From the NCBI RefSeq assembly GCF_000613285.1, contig NZ_BAIN01000002.1:1-64000 (forward strand): DNA of 64,000 nucleotides, written 5' to 3'. The notes beneath the pieces are model-generated. The model searched no databases, was not told the DNA's origin, and saw nothing but the letters and a program-made list of their open reading frames with translations. The translations under genes were made by a program, and so were the position numbers. Positions 20,601 to 31,103 of the stretch are shown here, in pieces (positions within the stretch are counted from its first letter, which is position 1; each line of letters begins with the position of its first letter). The stretch is from Acetobacter papayae JCM 25143 (GTDB lineage Bacteria; Pseudomonadota; Alphaproteobacteria; Acetobacterales; Acetobacteraceae).

Positions 20601-21319
20601 GTATCCAAAAGATCCAGCTGCGAGTCATCATTGATCAATGTCGCTCCATTGGCATTGTTGCCAACAAAGTTCATGACACTACCATTTTCATTGAGAATAT
20701 GCGCATTATTGGCAGAATTCTTAATAACTGACATTGTGGCAGCATTGTTTTCAATAACAACACCATCTGCCGTATTGTTCTCAACATAAGCGACGCTGCC
20801 GTTTGTGTTTGTAATGTGTACTTCGGAAACAACATTCTGATACAGAACAGCGTAGGTATTCGCGCCCGATACATCAATATGTAATGTTGTTGATGAAGGT
20901 GTCACATAATTGCCTGCGAGAACAGATATTCGGGCTACGGATGTCGATGTCGCAGATGGCACAGTGAGAACCCCTCCCACATCAGAAGCCTGAATGGTTT
21001 CTGCAATAAGATAGTAACCAACATCATACGAAGAGGCGAGAGACGCCAAGGCCCCTTTGGGAACGAAGCTCTGGCTTCCTGAAGAATCGGATGTAACATA
21101 TGGATTATCTGATGACGGAAATGTACTGCCGTCATAGGCGTAATTTGAGCCCGTGTTTGACGCTGACGGCGTTAAATTGCCGTAGGCATCTGTCTGCGCC
21201 AAGGCTGGAGTTGCATATCCTGCAATACCAAAGATGCTTCCCAAAAGCAGAGTTCTAAAACCATTGGCAAGAAAAAAATTGAACCTGACTGTCACTATGG
21301 ACGGATGCTGGATCGTCAT
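17664..21319 (-). pseudogene. Autotransporter (type Va) with repeat-rich passenger, frameshifted before the barrel
   Basis: A long extended signal segment ends in PALAQTDA (about 38-45). It is followed by an Asn/Thr/Ser-rich beta-helical passenger of roughly 850 aa, including short NN(A/N) repeats and a tandem 57-aa repeat. The PL-type linker then leads to a C-terminal beta-barrel of about 275 aa ending in the outer-membrane signature ARAQARFQF. The passenger frame stops at 18485. The barrel frame (CLADQPVIWGAAYGSLG) is one base off, so restoring a base near 18508 yields about 1,215 aa. Function could be adhesion or aggregation; no protease or lipase motif seen. GC content is lower than in neighbouring genes. 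Confidence 0.85.
19505..20060. repeat. 171-bp tandem repeat inside the autotransporter
   Basis: The block beginning CCTGTCAGGGTCGCATCAGA recurs at 19506, 19677, 19848 and (with one change) 20019, exactly 171 bases apart. Each unit encodes 57 residues with the core NLSDATLTGNG, NAGTLNVSGTDSID and VNLSGAQLTNN. The middle copies are nearly identical at DNA level. Copy-number change by recombination would keep the frame. Confidence 0.9.
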
Positions 21320-21715
21320 AACCTGCGCACTCGCTTGATGTACACTGTGAAATCAAGAGATTGCACAAATCAATGAAAATTATGTTAATATATATTCTCG
21401 TAATAAGGTCTCTTAATTCATAATTGATAATTTTTTATTTTATAATATTTAACCAATTTGTGGTTTTATTTAAATGGCATGCTACATTTTGTATACTCTC
21501 AAAAGGGAAATTCTGGTTTTTGATGGCGAGTGGTCGATGGGATGACAAGTGTCTCTGGGGCCTGATCCAGTGTGCTTGTTGGTGATCAGAAATCGTTCGC
21601 CGGCTTCGGCGAGGTGAGACCTAGTGTCCAGGAGTTCCCCTTCTGTGTCGCTCAGGAGTCTCGAGATAGGCGTGACCTAGGGTGTTGAATGTCATCATCG
21701 CTATAGGCTCAGGAT

Positions 21716-22317
21716 TCATTCTTTGAGGTGGAAGATGATACTTGCTGAGATATGGATTGCGAACATGAAAGTATGAGCGCAGTGATCGTATCGTATTACG
21801 GCACATCGATATTTTTTAAGGTTTACGAACATGTATTCTATAATGTGGAATTTTTTATATAGATGCCATTTTTTTTAAGGTGGATTTGATTTCCGACCCT
21901 TTTTCGGTGGAATACAGGCAGAGATATTCCGCTCTGCGAGAGGCTGCCTGACTTTCTTACTGTCACACGGCATGGAGCTTTGAACTCAGTCCGCCTTTTG
22001 TATGTCTGATATGATGAGGAAAGTCCCTTTTTGAGCAGTGACGCTGCCGTTCTATGTGCCTTTATATGTGTTGCATGAAACATCAGACGCTTTGAACGGT
22101 CAGCCTGTTCCATCAGCGTTACGAATATCCGGTCAAAGACGCCGAGGTAGCTCTGCCGGATAAAGAGATTATACAAAGTCTTGTGTAGACCATACGCTTT
22201 CGGGGTGGCTTTCTACGGAAGACTATTACGGATCACATCAACGATCCCGTTCAGAACACGACGATCATCTGCGCGAGGCACTCCGTATGCCATATGAAAC
22301 GGTTCAACCCGTTTCAT
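21716..22317 (-). mobile_element. IS5-family (IS427-like) transposase, internally deleted remnant
   Basis: The N-terminal third is readable from 22317: GVPRADDRRVLNGIVDVIRN, then LP followed by a stop where the family has Trp, then YNLFIRQSYLGVFDRIF and KAHRTAASLLKKGL. After a frame change it fades near 21850. The C-terminal end CAHTFMFAIHISASIIFHL resumes at about 21790-21720. The central catalytic part is missing, so the element cannot move itself. Confidence 0.75.
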
Positions 22318-22320
22318 ATG
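22291..22320. repeat. Perfect 12-bp inverted repeat
   Basis: CATATGAAACGG and CCGTTTCATATG flank the 6-base loop TTCAAC. It lies at the 5' edge of the IS5 remnant, about 170 bases from the TetR gene. It may be an old hairpin of the element or a regulatory palindrome. Confidence 0.6.
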
Positions 22321-22492
22321 GATTTTATACAGTAAAAATACGTCACTATAGTCTCACATCTATCGGTGATGCTATGAATCGCAACAAATTAATCAAGTTC
22401 AATAAATTAAATAGGTCCTGATTCTAGATTTATTTCTGAATTTCTATTTTGGGTGTATTGCGGAAAACTATTTTTCGTGCCGTGGCTTTCTC

Positions 22493-23116
22493 TCACATAC
22501 TCGGCCAAGCTTGCATTCCAATCCGCGCGATTTCCAGAAGCCTGTCTCGTGAAGCTCCGTCACGGGCCTGTACGGCCATGCCGCGCAGCAGGGATCCGTA
22601 AAAAGCAGCCAGAGCCTCAATATCGGTGTCAGATGGTAGGTCTCCTGTAATCTGCCCCTTTCGCAGGCGCTGGGCCATAGCGTCTTCTGCCTGTGTTCGC
22701 TGGCTGGCCAGAAGGTCGCGCAAGCGGCTCTGGTTGGGGGAGCATTGGGTCGCCGCAACTGAAATCATACATCCCGCAGGTCGGTCGGGGTGTGTGAACT
22801 CTATAGCGGCGGCTGTCGTCAAATCCTCAAAGACAGTTCGCGTATTGGCGTCTTCATTCAGGATGCTAAGGAACCAGCCCCCTGCGACGCTCATATAAGC
22901 TTCAATCGCCTCATGGTACAGCGCTTCTTTGCTGCCAAAGGCATTGTAGAAGCTGGAGGCACTGATCTGCATTGCCGCAATCAGATCATCGAAGCTTGTT
23001 CCTTCATAACCACGGTCCCAGAACAGGCGCATGGCAGCGCATAACGCCTCTTTGCGGTCAAAAGACTGGGGGCGGCCCCGTCTTCGCTGTGCACCAGATT
23101 CTTTTTTTGGTGTCAT
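22493..23116 (-). CDS. TetR-family transcriptional regulator
   Basis: About 207 aa from MTPKKESG. The helix-turn-helix is GTSFDDLIAAMQISASSFYNAFGSKEALY (about 40-68). The C-terminal domain (PAGCMISVAATQCS) is of the AcrR/YcdC-like type often paired with SDRs. I chose the ATG at 23116 rather than 23185 since the extra residues would cross the operator region. It is divergent from the SDR at 23263. Confidence 0.86.
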   Translation of the reverse strand: MTPKKESGAQRRRGRPQSFDRKEALCAAMRLFWDRGYEGTSFDDLIAAMQISASSFYNAFGSKEALYHEAIEAYMSVAGGWFLSILNEDANTRTVFEDLTTAAAIEFTHPDRPAGCMISVAATQCSPNQSRLRDLLASQRTQAEDAMAQRLRKGQITGDLPSDTDIEALAAFYGSLLRGMAVQARDGASRDRLLEIARIGMQAWPSM

Positions 23117-23166
23117 CGCTCCATAAATCCTTGAAACCAGAAACCCAAGTCTTATATGCCTTATGT

Positions 23167-23182
23167 TGGAGCGATCACTCCA
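23167..23182. promoter_or_regulatory. Candidate TetR operator
   Basis: TGGAGCGATCACTCCA is a 16-bp near-perfect palindrome (5-bp arms TGGAG/CTCCA around a GATC-containing centre). It lies midway between the divergent TetR and SDR starts. TetR repressors bind such palindromes; assignment is by position. Confidence 0.55.
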
Positions 23183-23262
23183 CATTTAAATCCATAGGTT
23201 TCGACAAAACGGGCATTAAAGTACGCATGTGCGTTCTGGCCCATACAGACAGGCACATATCA

Positions 23263-24009
23263 ATGAGCAAACTTTCCGGAAAAGTTGCAATCGTAACCGG
23301 CGCCTCCAAGGGGATCGGCGCTGCCATTGCCAAGGCGCTCGCGGCTGAGGGGGCTGCTATCGTCGTCAATTACGCGTCCAGCAAATCCGGGGCTGATGCG
23401 GTCGTCGCGGCCATTGCAAGCAGTGGAGGAAAGGCAGTCGCCGTTCAGGGTGACGTTTCCCGCAAGGCGGATGCGCAGGCAATTGTGGATGCTGCGATCA
23501 CACAGTTCGGTCGGCTGGATATTCTAGTCAATAATTCCGGTGTGTACGAATTTGCATCGATTGACGAGATCACGGAGGAGCATTTCCACCGTCTCTTCAA
23601 TATCAACGTGCTAGGCACGCTCCTGACGACGCAGGCTGCATCGAAGCACCTTGGTGACGGCGGTAGTGTCATCAATATCAGCTCTGTTGCCTCTCGCATC
23701 ACGCCGCCAAACTCTGCTGTCTATACGGGAACGAAAGGTGCCGTGGACGCCATTACCGGTTCTCTTGCCCGTGAACTGGGCACAAGGAATATCAGGGTCA
23801 ATGCGATCAACCCAGGGCTGATCGAAACGGAAGGCACAAAAACGGCCAATGTTGTTGGTTCCGAGATGGAGCAGTTTATTATTTCGCAGACACCACTGGG
23901 GCGGGTCGGTCAGGTGCAGGACATTGCGCCTCTTGCTGTATTTCTTGCCTCTGACGATGCGCGTTGGCTGACAGGTGAAACCCTTATCGCGTCCGGCGGC
24001 CTGCGCTAA
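23263..24009 (+). CDS. SDR-family oxidoreductase
   Basis: 248 aa glucose/3-oxoacyl reductase-like SDR. It has TGASKGIG (12-19), NNSG (90-93), Ser in NISSVAS (about 138-144) and YTGTK (Tyr154/Lys158). The end TGETLIASGGLR is the typical dimer-contact tail. The ATG at 23263 is preferred because the family starts a few residues before GKVAIVTG. It is probably repressed by the divergent TetR; substrate unknown. Confidence 0.9.
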   Translation: MSKLSGKVAIVTGASKGIGAAIAKALAAEGAAIVVNYASSKSGADAVVAAIASSGGKAVAVQGDVSRKADAQAIVDAAITQFGRLDILVNNSGVYEFASIDEITEEHFHRLFNINVLGTLLTTQAASKHLGDGGSVINISSVASRITPPNSAVYTGTKGAVDAITGSLARELGTRNIRVNAINPGLIETEGTKTANVVGSEMEQFIISQTPLGRVGQVQDIAPLAVFLASDDARWLTGETLIASGGLR

Positions 24010-24018
24010 AGCTTGAAA

Positions 24019-24046
24019 TTGACCCGGCAGAGTTTTGCCGGGTCAA
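24019..24046. terminator. Hairpin after the SDR gene
   Basis: TTGACCCGGCA and TGCCGGGTCAA form an 11-bp GC-rich stem ten bases after the stop codon. The following bases are not a T tract. Likely 3' end of the SDR transcript. Confidence 0.6.
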
Positions 24047-24507
24047 GATTGCACTGTCAGCATGCATTGCAGGCCATGGCTGTCTAGAAATGAGGTCATC
24101 GCCGCAGAATACTCATCAGGCGCCCGACGTTGTCGGCGAATGATATATGGTCATTATTGACATAAAGCTCCGCTATTAATCGTATTTCGCAGGCCATTCA
24201 TTTTCTCATCAAGGCCGGGGTGGTTTGTCGGATAACCACCATCATGCACGATGGGCTTCCGAGCATTTCTGATCCTATCCATCGTCGAGGATCAGGGAGC
24301 TTCATGGCGCGGTCGAATGGGAAGCGCAGCCTAAGCGTTACACACATCGTTCCTCGGTAAAGCCGGTGGCGTTCAGTCCTTTCATCTTTTTTAGCATATT
24401 GAATAAGTTAACCGCTTTTATTGTTGGGGCGGAATCTTTTTCCTTGACCCACTTATTCCGTTATCGCACTAATCGGATATAAAGATTCCTTTTGGTGTAT
24501 TATCTAT
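24047..24507. other. Intergenic region, no recognised gene
   Basis: Short frames exist on both strands but none shows a family signature or ribosome site I trust. It contains the promoter region of the LysR gene at 24508; the last 100 bases are AT-rich. It could include old mobile-element debris. Confidence 0.4.
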
Positions 24508-25368
24508 ATGCTCGATAAATCTAATCTAGATCTGCACCACCTCAGGTCTTTTCTGGCTGTGGCAGAAACGCTCCACTTTACGTCGGCAGCCCATTTGCGT
24601 GGGGTCAGCCAGTCGACTATCAGCCTGCACATCCACCGGCTGGAGGAAGCGCTTGGAATCTCCCTTCTTTCCCGTTCCACCAAAGTGGTTGAGTTAACAG
24701 ATTCTGGCCATGCTCTTATCCGGCTTGCGCAGGAAACATTGCAGTCCCACGATCGTATTTTCCAGCTTTCAGCTCATATACAAACACAGAGTCACATTAG
24801 AATTGGGCTGACGGAAGACCTTGTTCTATCTGAATTTCCGCTTGTTTTAAGAAATTTTCGTAACCAGCATACACAGACACAGATCAGCCTGACCACTGGG
24901 TTAAGCCATAGTCTACGCACCCGTCTGGGTAGTGGAGATATTGATCTTATGTTTGGCATGCAGGGGCCAAATGAGACGCATGGCAACCTTCTGTGGCAAG
25001 AGAAACTGAAATGGTACATGCATCCAGATGAAAAATTGAACAAAAAGCAGTCTGTTCCACTGGTTGTTTTTCCGGAAGGTAGTGTTACACGGCGCATCGC
25101 GCTGGAAACACTTAATCGCCACAACATCAATTGGCATATAGCATTTTGTAGCGATAGCCTGAGCGCTCTTCTGGGTGCGGTTAAGGCTGGTTATGGGTGC
25201 ACGCTCCAGCCAAGTTTTCTGCAACGCAGTGCTCTTGCGTCACCAATTATCATGCCAGATCTACCGGAACCGCCACCTGTCGGTTTTGTCGCGCTGAATA
25301 ACAGACAGGAATTCAGCTCCCTTGAAAGCATGCTGATAGCGGCAACGAAAGACGTCTTTCCTAGCTAA
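24508..25368 (+). CDS. LysR-family regulator heading a transport/hydrolase cluster
   Basis: 286 aa. The helix-turn-helix is at 9-50 (LRSFLAVAETLHFTSAAHLRGVSQSTISLHIHRLE). The effector domain follows. It points the same way as the porin, MFS, SBF and Ntn-hydrolase genes that begin 27 bases later, so it may belong to the same transcript and regulate it. GC content is somewhat lower than in the mdc region. Confidence 0.85.
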   Translation: MLDKSNLDLHHLRSFLAVAETLHFTSAAHLRGVSQSTISLHIHRLEEALGISLLSRSTKVVELTDSGHALIRLAQETLQSHDRIFQLSAHIQTQSHIRIGLTEDLVLSEFPLVLRNFRNQHTQTQISLTTGLSHSLRTRLGSGDIDLMFGMQGPNETHGNLLWQEKLKWYMHPDEKLNKKQSVPLVVFPEGSVTRRIALETLNRHNINWHIAFCSDSLSALLGAVKAGYGCTLQPSFLQRSALASPIIMPDLPEPPPVGFVALNNRQEFSSLESMLIAATKDVFPS

Positions 25369-25395
25369 TATCAGCTTTTACGAACAGGTATTGCC

Positions 25396-26966
25396 ATGAC
25401 CCATATCTCATTTCTGCCAAAACGTTGCGTTATAGCATCATCTGCGTGCGTTACCGCGTTGCTTGGTGCCCTGCCTGCATTTTCTGCGCCTGTAAAAAAC
25501 AGTCAGGATGCATCTTCTTCCAATGTGGTCGTCCATGCCAAACGCTTAGAAGACATACTGGCTCGTTCCATGACGGATCCTGCCGTCCCTGCCTATGTGC
25601 CCGCAATCAATACACCCGCTGGCGTGCCAGCTCCACCTTCTGCCCACAGTTCAAACTCCAACACTCCGCAGCCCTACTTGTTTTCGTTACACACAAAGCC
25701 GGTCATGTCTGCAGGTAAATATCTGGCACAGAATGGTGTCTATATTACCGGATGGAGTGTTTCCGAATATTCTGGTGTACCTGCTGGTGGTATCAAGCAT
25801 GGTTCGTTTTTTAACAACTTTGCGGGCCTTGGTCTTGATCTGGATATGCAGCGTATTGCTCATATTCCCGGTGCCAAAATTCATTTTCTGGCAGACGATG
25901 TAGCGGGAGATGGGAGGGCAGGGGGCTTTACCGGCTCCAACTGGGGTTTTGTCTCCTATTACGGCAACCATAACGGTTTGCAGGTGAGGGAGTTTACGTG
26001 GGATCAGGCATTGTTCAACAACCGCCTGTTCATTCTGGCCGGACGCTCCATGCCCAAAGGTGGGGAGTTTGATGGTTCTGACCTGTACTGCATGTTCCCC
26101 TCCTTCATGTGTTCCGTTCCAACCACCCTTACGGTTAATGGTTCCATGCCGTCCTTTGTCACATCTTCCTGGGGTGTGCGTTTGCTTTATAAGCCAACGG
26201 AAAAAACCTATATCAAAACAGGCATATGGGAGGCTGAACCCTGGCTCAAGGCAGGTAACCATAATAGCTGGCCCGGCCCGGACTGGGGTTTTGACAAAGC
26301 GCAGGGGGAATATATTCCTACTGAAGTAGGCTATCGCACCAATTTTACCAACGACCGCTACCCACGTGCTTATTCCATAGGATTTGTATACGATACCGCC
26401 AGTTATTCAGACCCGCTCTACAACAACCGTGGCCAGTCTCGGGCGTTGTATGGTGGCACAGCCATGAATCGTCGTGGTCGTACGCAACTATACCTGCAGG
26501 CGCAGCAGATGATCTGGAAGCCGGACGAAAAGGGGACACGCGGCCTGATTCTGTTTGGTGCTGCCAACCTGATGACTTCTGGTAATGCGACCATCCACGA
26601 TGGCTTTGTCGCTGGGTTGTTTGACTGGGGGCCCTTTGCCTCCCGCCCGCGCGACTACATTGGTTTGGTTGGTCAGACCTTTATCTGGGATCATCGCTTT
26701 GTGCAGGGCATGAATGACACGCTCAGTGTACACGGCAATTCTGCCGCTGGGCCAATCAGGAAACCATGGCAGAAATAAACTATGGTCTCAATATTGCTCC
26801 GGGCGTCATGTTTACTCCGTATTTTGAGTATATCTGGAACCCAGACCAGCTTGGACGCAAAAGCATTATTCCTAACCTGAACACTGCAGTGCAGGCTGGT
26901 GCCATGCTGAACATCCAGTTCAGTCCCGCTTTTGGTCTTCCCACACTGCACCGTACACGCAGCTAA
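25396..26966 (+). pseudogene. OprB-type carbohydrate/organic-acid porin, frameshifted near the 3' end
   Basis: Outer-membrane porin of about 520 aa after repair. The signal peptide ends at LPAFSAPVK (about 28-36). Family features include SEYSGVPAGG, ADDVAGDGRAGG, WDQALFNNRLFILAGR and the late SIGFVYDTASYSDP. The main frame stops at 26778. The true C-terminus (WANQETMAEINYGLNIAPG to IQFSPAFGLPTL) lies one base out of frame, so one base is missing near 26746. Provides the outer-membrane route for whatever the next two carriers import. Confidence 0.85.
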
Positions 26967-27012
26967 CAGGCACAGACGGATCCTAATTCCCTATTTTTCA
27001 AGGATAAAGCAG

Positions 27013-28235
27013 ATGATTGCAGTAAAATGGCAGCAGATGATTGCCGGTCTTCTGTGTATGGGGGCTATTTCATCCCCGCAATATGTGTGGACGCTGTTTA
27101 CCCCAGCCCTGAAAGTTGATTTCAACACTAGTGCTGCGGCGTTGCAGGTTACTTTTTCCCTTCTTATTGTGCTTCAGACACTTTTTTCACCCATTCAGGC
27201 TGGATTGCCAAACATGTGCATCCTCGTAGCCTGATTATGGTTGGTATTGTGGTAACCGGTGCAAGCTGGGTAGCGACAGCAAAGGTACAGAGCCTGAGCA
27301 TGCTGTATCTGACCTATGGCGGGTTAGGCGGCATAGGCACGGGCATTGTCTACGTAGGCGTTGTTTCCTTACTTATGCAGTGGTTCCCCAAAAACCGGGG
27401 CATGGCCGCAGGCGCTGCCGCAGCGGGCTATGGTATGGGGGCAATGTTGACGACTTTCCCCATTTCCCATCTTCTGGCGGCATCGGGCTGGCGCACGACG
27501 ATGGCGGTGTTTGGCCTTGTCATGATTGCAGCTGGTCTTATAGCGGCTTTTTTTCTCAAGACACCACAGGTGGAGGCAGCGCAGGCCGAGCAGGGTACAG
27601 ACAGCGCGGGCTATAAAACCTCATTTGTTGTTAAAACCCCCCTGTTCTGGTTAATGTTTTTTATGATGGCCACTATGGCTACGTCCGGCCTTATGGTTAC
27701 CTCCCAGCTTGCACAGATCGCATCAGATTTTGGCGTGGCGCATCTGAGTATTCTGGGGATGGCGGCTCTTCCGCTGGCCATGACATTGGATCGTATTGCC
27801 AATGGCATTACACGGCCTTTGTTCGGCTGGATTTCCGACCGGTTGGGGCGTGAGCAGACCATGGCTTTTGCCTTCACGCTGGAAGCCATTGCCCTGACCT
27901 GCTGGCTGGCATTGGCCAACCACCCGGTTGCCTTTGTGCTGCTGTCAGGCGTGGTATTTCTCGGCTGGGGTGAAATTTTTTCGCTTTTCCCAGCAACTCT
28001 GACAGACACATTTGGCACCCGTGATGCCTCGCGCAATTACGGTCTGCTGTATATGGCCCAGGGAGTGGGTGCCATATTTGGTGGTCCGCTGGCCGCATGG
28101 CTGCACCAGAGTAGCGGTAACTGGCACCCGGTTTTTGCTCTGGCCATCGGCGGAGATCTGCTCACGGCTTTGCTGGCATTTGTCGTGCTGCGGCCCATGC
28201 GCCGTCGTTTTATGCAGAGCAGCCCCCATGCGTAA
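27013..28235 (+). pseudogene. MFS transporter, oxalate/formate antiporter-like, frameshifted
   Basis: About 408 aa after repair. It starts MIAVKWQQMIAGLLCMGAI, typical of OxlT/YhjX-like MFS proteins, and the GYGMGAMLTTFPIS and RPLFGWISDRLGRE loops follow. The frame breaks near 27199. Restoring one base turns IQAG into IQGWIAKHVHPRSLIMVG and joins both halves. It overlaps the next gene by 8 bases (ATGCGTAA), so the two are translationally coupled. Monocarboxylate or dicarboxylate is the likely substrate. Confidence 0.84.
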
Positions 28236-29184
28236 ACTGGACCCTTTTTTAACTGCGCTTATCGGTGCGGTCGTGCTGGCAACCTTTCTGCCTTGCCACG
28301 GCCTTGCCACCACTGTTTTGGAATATCTGACAGATGCGTGCATCATGGTCATGTTCTTCATGCAGGGGCTCAAGCTGGAACGGCGCGCCATATTGGACAA
28401 TATGCGCAACTGGCAGTTACAGGGATTGGTGTTGGCCTGCACATTTGCCCTGTTTCCAGCGCTCGGTTTAGGCTTGCACGCTTTGGCGCCGGACCTTATG
28501 GAAAATAACCTGTGGCTGGGCGTGCTGTTTCTGTGCTGCCTGCCCTCCACAGTGCAGTCCTCAATTGCGTTGACATCCCTCGCTAATGGTAATGTTGCTG
28601 CATCAATCTGCGCAGCAACTCTTTCTAACATTGCAGGTATTTTTATAACGCCGATTCTTGTTTCGTTTGTTCTGCACACGCATGGGGTTTGGTCCGCGCA
28701 TGCCATTGTTGGTATTGCCGTGCAGCTTCTATTGCCTTTTGTAGCAGGGCAGCTCCTACAGCCTTTTCTGTACAAATGGGCCCATCGCAACAAAAAAATC
28801 ATTTCTATTACAGATCGCTCTTCCATCATTCTTGTTGTTTACACTGCTTTTAGTCATGCTGCGGTGGAGGGAATATGGCTGCAACTCTCGGCGCGCAATA
28901 TTGCCACTCTGATTGCCGTTGATACGGGGCTGCTTCTGGCGGTAATAGTAATAACTCTTCTCACAGGGAAACTATTCAGTTTTTCTTCAAAGGATGAAGT
29001 GTCCCTTATTCTCTGCGGCTCGAAAAAATCACTCGCTTCAGGCGTGCCTATGGCCAATGTGCTGTTCCCAGCCTCTGCCGTTGGCTTTGTTATTCTGCCG
29101 CTCATTCTTTATCACCAGATACAGCTTTTTCTCTGCACACTTCTTGCCCGCCATTATCACAATAAACACCTTACGGACGTCTGA
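28228..29184 (+). CDS. Bile acid:sodium symporter-family (SBF-like, YfeH/Rch1 type) transporter
   Basis: 318 aa, about ten membrane spans. Starts MRKLDPFLTALIGAVV. Signature segments are MVMFFMQGLKLER, CCLPSTVQSSIALTSLANGN and GSKKSLASGVPMANVLF, typical of the SBF-like subfamily. The first codons overlap the MFS stop and its stop overlaps the next start (TGATG), so it is embedded in the operon. Substrate unknown; the operon suggests an organic anion. Confidence 0.88.
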   Translation: MRKLDPFLTALIGAVVLATFLPCHGLATTVLEYLTDACIMVMFFMQGLKLERRAILDNMRNWQLQGLVLACTFALFPALGLGLHALAPDLMENNLWLGVLFLCCLPSTVQSSIALTSLANGNVAASICAATLSNIAGIFITPILVSFVLHTHGVWSAHAIVGIAVQLLLPFVAGQLLQPFLYKWAHRNKKIISITDRSSIILVVYTAFSHAAVEGIWLQLSARNIATLIAVDTGLLLAVIVITLLTGKLFSFSSKDEVSLILCGSKKSLASGVPMANVLFPASAVGFVILPLILYHQIQLFLCTLLARHYHNKHLTDV

Positions 29185-30774
29185 TGCTCCATACATTCCA
29201 TTCAACACGCGGTATGGTGACATCACCGCATCATCTGGCAAGTCAGTCAGGGCTTGATGTTCTCAAAAAAGGCGGCACAGCTTGGAGGCTGTTGTGGCTA
29301 CTGCCGCGACACTTGCTGCCGTTTACCCCCATATGACAGGTCTGGGGGGAGATTCCTTCTGGCTGATTTCCTACCCGGATGGACGTACCTGCGTTATAGA
29401 CGCATGCGGTGCGGCGGCGGCGGACGCGTCTCTTCAGCTCTATCGCAGTGCTGGTCATACCAGCATACCCTGGAGGGGAGGGCTGGCCGCCAACAGCATG
29501 GCCGGAGCCGTTTCTGGTTGGCAGGAAGCTCTGCACCAAAGTGCCAGACTTCAACCCAATCTGCCATTGCAAGACCTTCTGGCTGAGGCCATCCATTACG
29601 CGGAACGCGGCTATGCTGTATCAGATAGTGAGGCAACACTCCTACACGAAAAACAGGCTGAATTGTCAGAAAACCAAGATTTTATAGGGGCCTACACCAA
29701 TGCTGACAGGCTGTTCACCCTTGGAGATATACGCCGTAACCCCGCACTGGGTTGTACCTTAAGGTATCTGGCCGAGCACGGCCTGAACAGTTTTTATACC
29801 GGCCCCATGGTCAATACCCTGTGTGCAGATCTTGCCAAAGTGGGCAGCCCTCTGAAGCAGCAGGATTTTTTACGACACACGGCAACCCTGACAACACCAT
29901 TACACACCACTATACGGGGCTGCACGCTCTACAACACCCCGCCGCCCACACAGGGCGTTGCATCACTCGCCATTCTCAAGATTTTTGATCTGTTGAATGC
30001 TGCGGAACCCGAAAGTTTTTCCCATATTCATGGCTTGGTGGAAGCTACAAAAAAAGCTTTCCTGTTTCGCAACGCCCATGTTGGTGATCCTGCTTATATG
30101 GAGGTTTGCGCACAGTCTTTTCTTAATGACACGGCCCAGATCAGTGGTCTTGCGCAGGATATCGACATGCACAAGGCTATGCCATGGCCAGCCCCCTCGC
30201 AGCAGGGAGATACAACATGGATGGGAGCTATTGATTCGTCTGGTGTGGCGGTCAGCATGATTCAGAGCCTGTATTTTGAATTCGGCTCGGGCGTCTTTTT
30301 GCCGGAAACTGGAATACTATGGCAAAATAGAGGTTCGTGCTTCAAACTTTCTGATTCTGGTTGGAATACTCTTCGGCCCAGCCGCAAGCCATTCCACACG
30401 CTCAACCCTGCGCTCGCGCGCTTTGATGATGGACGCACCATGGTATACGGCACCATGGGGGGAGAAGGGCAGCCACAAACGCAGGCCGCTATTTTCTCGC
30501 GCTATGCCCGTTATGGTGTCCCCCTGCAACAGGCTGTTACAGCCCCGCGCTGGCTTCTTGGCCGCACATGGGGGATGGAAAGTGTCTCCCTTAAAATGGA
30601 GAGCTCTTTCTCTTCAACCTTGTGCAGGAGCTGCAAAATGCAGGTCATGAGGTAGAGATGGTTGCACCATTTTCTTCCATGATGGGGCATGCAGGGGCTC
30701 TGGTCAGGCATGGTAATGGCATGATCGAAGGTGCTTTTGATCCACGGAGCGATGGCTCTGTTGCTGCTTTTTAA
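29184..30774 (+). pseudogene. Ntn-hydrolase of the gamma-glutamyltransferase family (oxamate amidohydrolase/YwrD-like), frameshifted twice
   Basis: Self-processing amidohydrolase, about 530 aa after repair, without signal peptide. The N-terminus MLHTFHSTRGMVTSPHHLAS loses a base near 29282, after which VEAVVATAATLAAVYPHMTGLGGDSFW is in another frame. A second loss near 30603 hides the end (FNLVQELQNAGHEVEMV to GAFDPRSDGSVAAF). The predicted cleavage and nucleophile Thr is in GDTTWMG, followed by QSLYFEFGSGV and TGILWQNRG. That pattern resembles HpxW oxamate amidohydrolase and YwrD more than secreted Ggt. With an OxlT-like carrier upstream, an oxamate or related amide substrate is plausible. 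Confidence 0.8.
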
Positions 30775-31103
30775 CGAGCAGGCACGGGGCTCCGACCCAT
30801 ACAGATCGGGCTCTTATGTCTCTCACCAATATAGTGCGACTGGCAGGGCTACTCCCTGACCAGTTGGGGTGTCAGAGCCAGATCAGGTACCCGTATGGTA
30901 TACTTTGGTCTCGACGGTCGGCCAGTCTCTTGCTGTCGTAACCTCAGATATATTGAAGAGTAGGATAATGTGCTTGTGTTATCGTGTCCATGCGAATCGG
31001 GAACAGCGAGTAATTCCATGGGGTGGAGCGTGGTAGATCCCGCGCTACGACGGTAGATAGGCTCTGCCTAAAATAATATGAGTATGTTGAGGAAGAGGGC
31101 TCA
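30775..31103. other. Intergenic region, no recognised gene
   Basis: No convincing frame on either strand and no clear terminator. It separates the Ntn-hydrolase operon from a decayed LysR gene. Confidence 0.4.

Noticed and set aside
27945-28829. 294-codon minus-strand frame across the MFS/SBF junction
   Set aside because: No recognisable domain; both genes on the plus strand are well conserved there.
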